Assembly: GCF_900162615.1 (NCBI RefSeq)
Contig: NZ_FUFN01000010.1
Span: 998,149 to 1,062,148, forward strand
Source of the DNA: Virgibacillus proomii
GTDB taxonomy: Bacteria > Bacillota > Bacilli > Bacillales > Amphibacillaceae
Length of the DNA: 64,000 bases
Direction: 5' to 3'
Made by a program: the position numbers and the translations under genes. Positions within the stretch are counted from its first letter, which is position 1. The number at the start of each line of letters is the position of its first letter. Positions 62,984 through 64,000 of the stretch are shown here, piece by piece. Under the pieces are notes generated by a model. The model was not told the DNA's origin, ran no database searches, and worked only from the letters and a program-made list of their open reading frames with translations.

Positions 62984-64000
62984 CTATTCGTTATTGTGAT
63001 AAACTTGTTGAACGGCTTTAAATAAAATATGTACCCCATTTATTAAGGCATCTTTATTAAATGTCATCTGTGGATGATGTAAGCCCGGTGTTAATTTACA
63101 GCCTAGTCCAAGCATTGTTGCTTTTAATTCAGGTTTTTTAATCGTATAAAAGTGAAAGTCATCTCCACCTGGTGTAAGTAATGGGGGGTCAACATTTTCT
63201 GAGCCTAAGACATTGCTAATAGCCGATTCCATAATAGATATTGCTTCTGAATTTATTTTTGCTGCTGCAATACCACGTTTCTCTATAATTTCTATTTCAA
63301 TACTATTTAAGCTTTCGATTGCTGTGAAAATTTGTATTACTTGCTTATCTAATTCTTCCATTGCTTCATTTGTCTGAGCTCGCATATCTAGTGCAAAAAT
63401 AGCGTTACCGGGAATAATGTTGGTACTTTTGCTGCCAGCTTGGAATTTTGTCATTTTTACAGAGTGGGGAATAGTCGGGTCTAAATGAATTTTATTTAGT
63501 AAATGAACCATTTGTGCACCTACTTCAATTGCATTACTATTTAAATGCGGCCGAGCTCCATGCGCATCATGTCCTTTAATTTTTGCCTGGTACATTTTTG
63601 TTGCCCCATGTACAATTACTGGAGTAGCATGATGCATTTGAGTTTCTTGCTGTGGACGTAAGTGAATGCCAAATAAATAATCAACATCCTCCACAGCTCC
63701 TTTTTCCACTAGTTTTAATGCGCCTTGCCCCGTTTCTTCGGCAGGCTGAAAGATAAATTTAACTGCTATATTTTCCATAAGCTCGGGTGTTTCCTTCAGC
63801 TTCCATAATAATCCTAGGACGATGGCCATATGTGCATCATGTCCACAAGAATGATTTGCCTGAAACACTCCATCTACTTCTTGCCAAAGAGCATCGATAT
63901 CCGCTCGGACTGCTACTACAGGTAAATTTTTTTCAAAGTTTCCTAATTGTGCTATTACTCCTGTATGGTCTGAAAAAGTAGTCACTTCACAGCCATTTTC
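62984..64000 (-). CDS. M20-family amidohydrolase (AmhX/aminoacylase-like), cut by window end
   Basis: The frame stays open to the window edge on the minus strand, so the true N-terminus (about 40-60 residues by comparison with the family) lies outside. Visible M20D features are the metal ligands in RADIDALW and HSCGHDAHM, the catalytic Glu pair in FQPAEETGQGA, the dimerisation domain with GHDAHGARP, and the C-terminal LTPGGDDFHFY. It resembles N-acyl-amino-acid deacylases and the AmhX amidohydrolase of Bacillus. It probably hydrolyses an N-acyl amino acid or conjugate; the substrate is not predictable. Confidence 0.85.
   Translation of the reverse strand, partial: ENGCEVTTFSDHTGVIAQLGNFEKNLPVVAVRADIDALWQEVDGVFQANHSCGHDAHMAIVLGLLWKLKETPELMENIAVKFIFQPAEETGQGALKLVEKGAVEDVDYLFGIHLRPQQETQMHHATPVIVHGATKMYQAKIKGHDAHGARPHLNSNAIEVGAQMVHLLNKIHLDPTIPHSVKMTKFQAGSKSTNIIPGNAIFALDMRAQTNEAMEELDKQVIQIFTAIESLNSIEIEIIEKRGIAAAKINSEAISIMESAISNVLGSENVDPPLLTPGGDDFHFYTIKKPELKATMLGLGCKLTPGLHHPQMTFNKDALINGVHILFKAVQQVYHNNE

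Noticed and set aside
1..64000. rRNA or tRNA genes
   Set aside because: No recognisable tRNA cloverleaf or rRNA sequence was seen by eye; a tRNAscan or covariance scan would be needed to be certain.

Overview
The window looks like chromosomal DNA from a low-GC, Gram-positive Bacillaceae bacterium. The codon use, AGGAGG-type ribosome binding sites, an S-box (SAM-I) riboswitch, a CcpA-type cre site, PRD-type PTS regulation, YitT and DUF2187 proteins and an LPxTG-type wall protein all fit. The genus is not fixed by anything seen here; a halotolerant Oceanobacillus/Virgibacillus-like host is an inference. No rRNA, tRNA, CRISPR array or intact transposase gene was found.

Layout. 0-11 kb is a branched-chain amino acid degradation region. 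Acyl-CoA dehydrogenase, 3-hydroxyisobutyrate dehydrogenase and methylmalonate-semialdehyde dehydrogenase lie on +. They converge on 3-hydroxyisobutyryl-CoA hydrolase and enoyl-CoA hydratase on -, and HMG-CoA lyase follows. 12-20 kb holds an alpha-glucosidase, two XRE-cupin regulators and a proline/ornithine catabolic set (P5C dehydrogenase, proline dehydrogenase, ornithine cyclodeaminase family). 20-24 kb holds an S-box-controlled flavin monooxygenase, a wrecked sodium:solute symporter and a 6-phosphogluconolactonase. 24.8-28.6 kb is a compact operon of a ThDP enzyme, a carboxymuconolactone-decarboxylase-like protein, a small unknown protein and a chemoreceptor. 29.4-36.6 kb is an ascorbate-type PTS operon with its own PRD activator. 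In place of the usual Ula enzymes it carries a phosphotriesterase-type lactonase, a creatininase-family hydrolase and a SIS protein. 37.5-47 kb holds YitT, an MBL-fold hydrolase, a five-gene peptide ABC transporter and a GNAT enzyme. 47-53 kb is a very large wall-anchored protein with lamin-tail and metallophosphoesterase domains. 53-57 kb is a gene graveyard: a lysozyme relic, group II intron relic, IS1182, IS30 and IS110 relics, and a polymorphic-toxin tip with a putative immunity gene. 57-64 kb has two paralogous AspT/YidE-type transporters, a small sigma factor and a truncated M20 amidohydrolase.

The most striking theme is a 150-190 bp intergenic element present about eleven times, plus two or more divergent relics. 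Most copies end in TTTAT and carry hairpins whose arms change together between copies. One copy splits a GNAT acetyltransferase pseudogene so that removing it, leaving one TTTAT, restores the reading frame exactly. Another lies inside a symporter pseudogene, two sit end to end sharing one TTTAT, and one sits inside the PTS operon. Size, TTTAT ends and apparent mobility resemble the bcr1 repeat described from the Bacillus cereus group. Two further intergenic repeat families and a MITE-like element with 20-bp terminal inverted repeats add to the repeat load.
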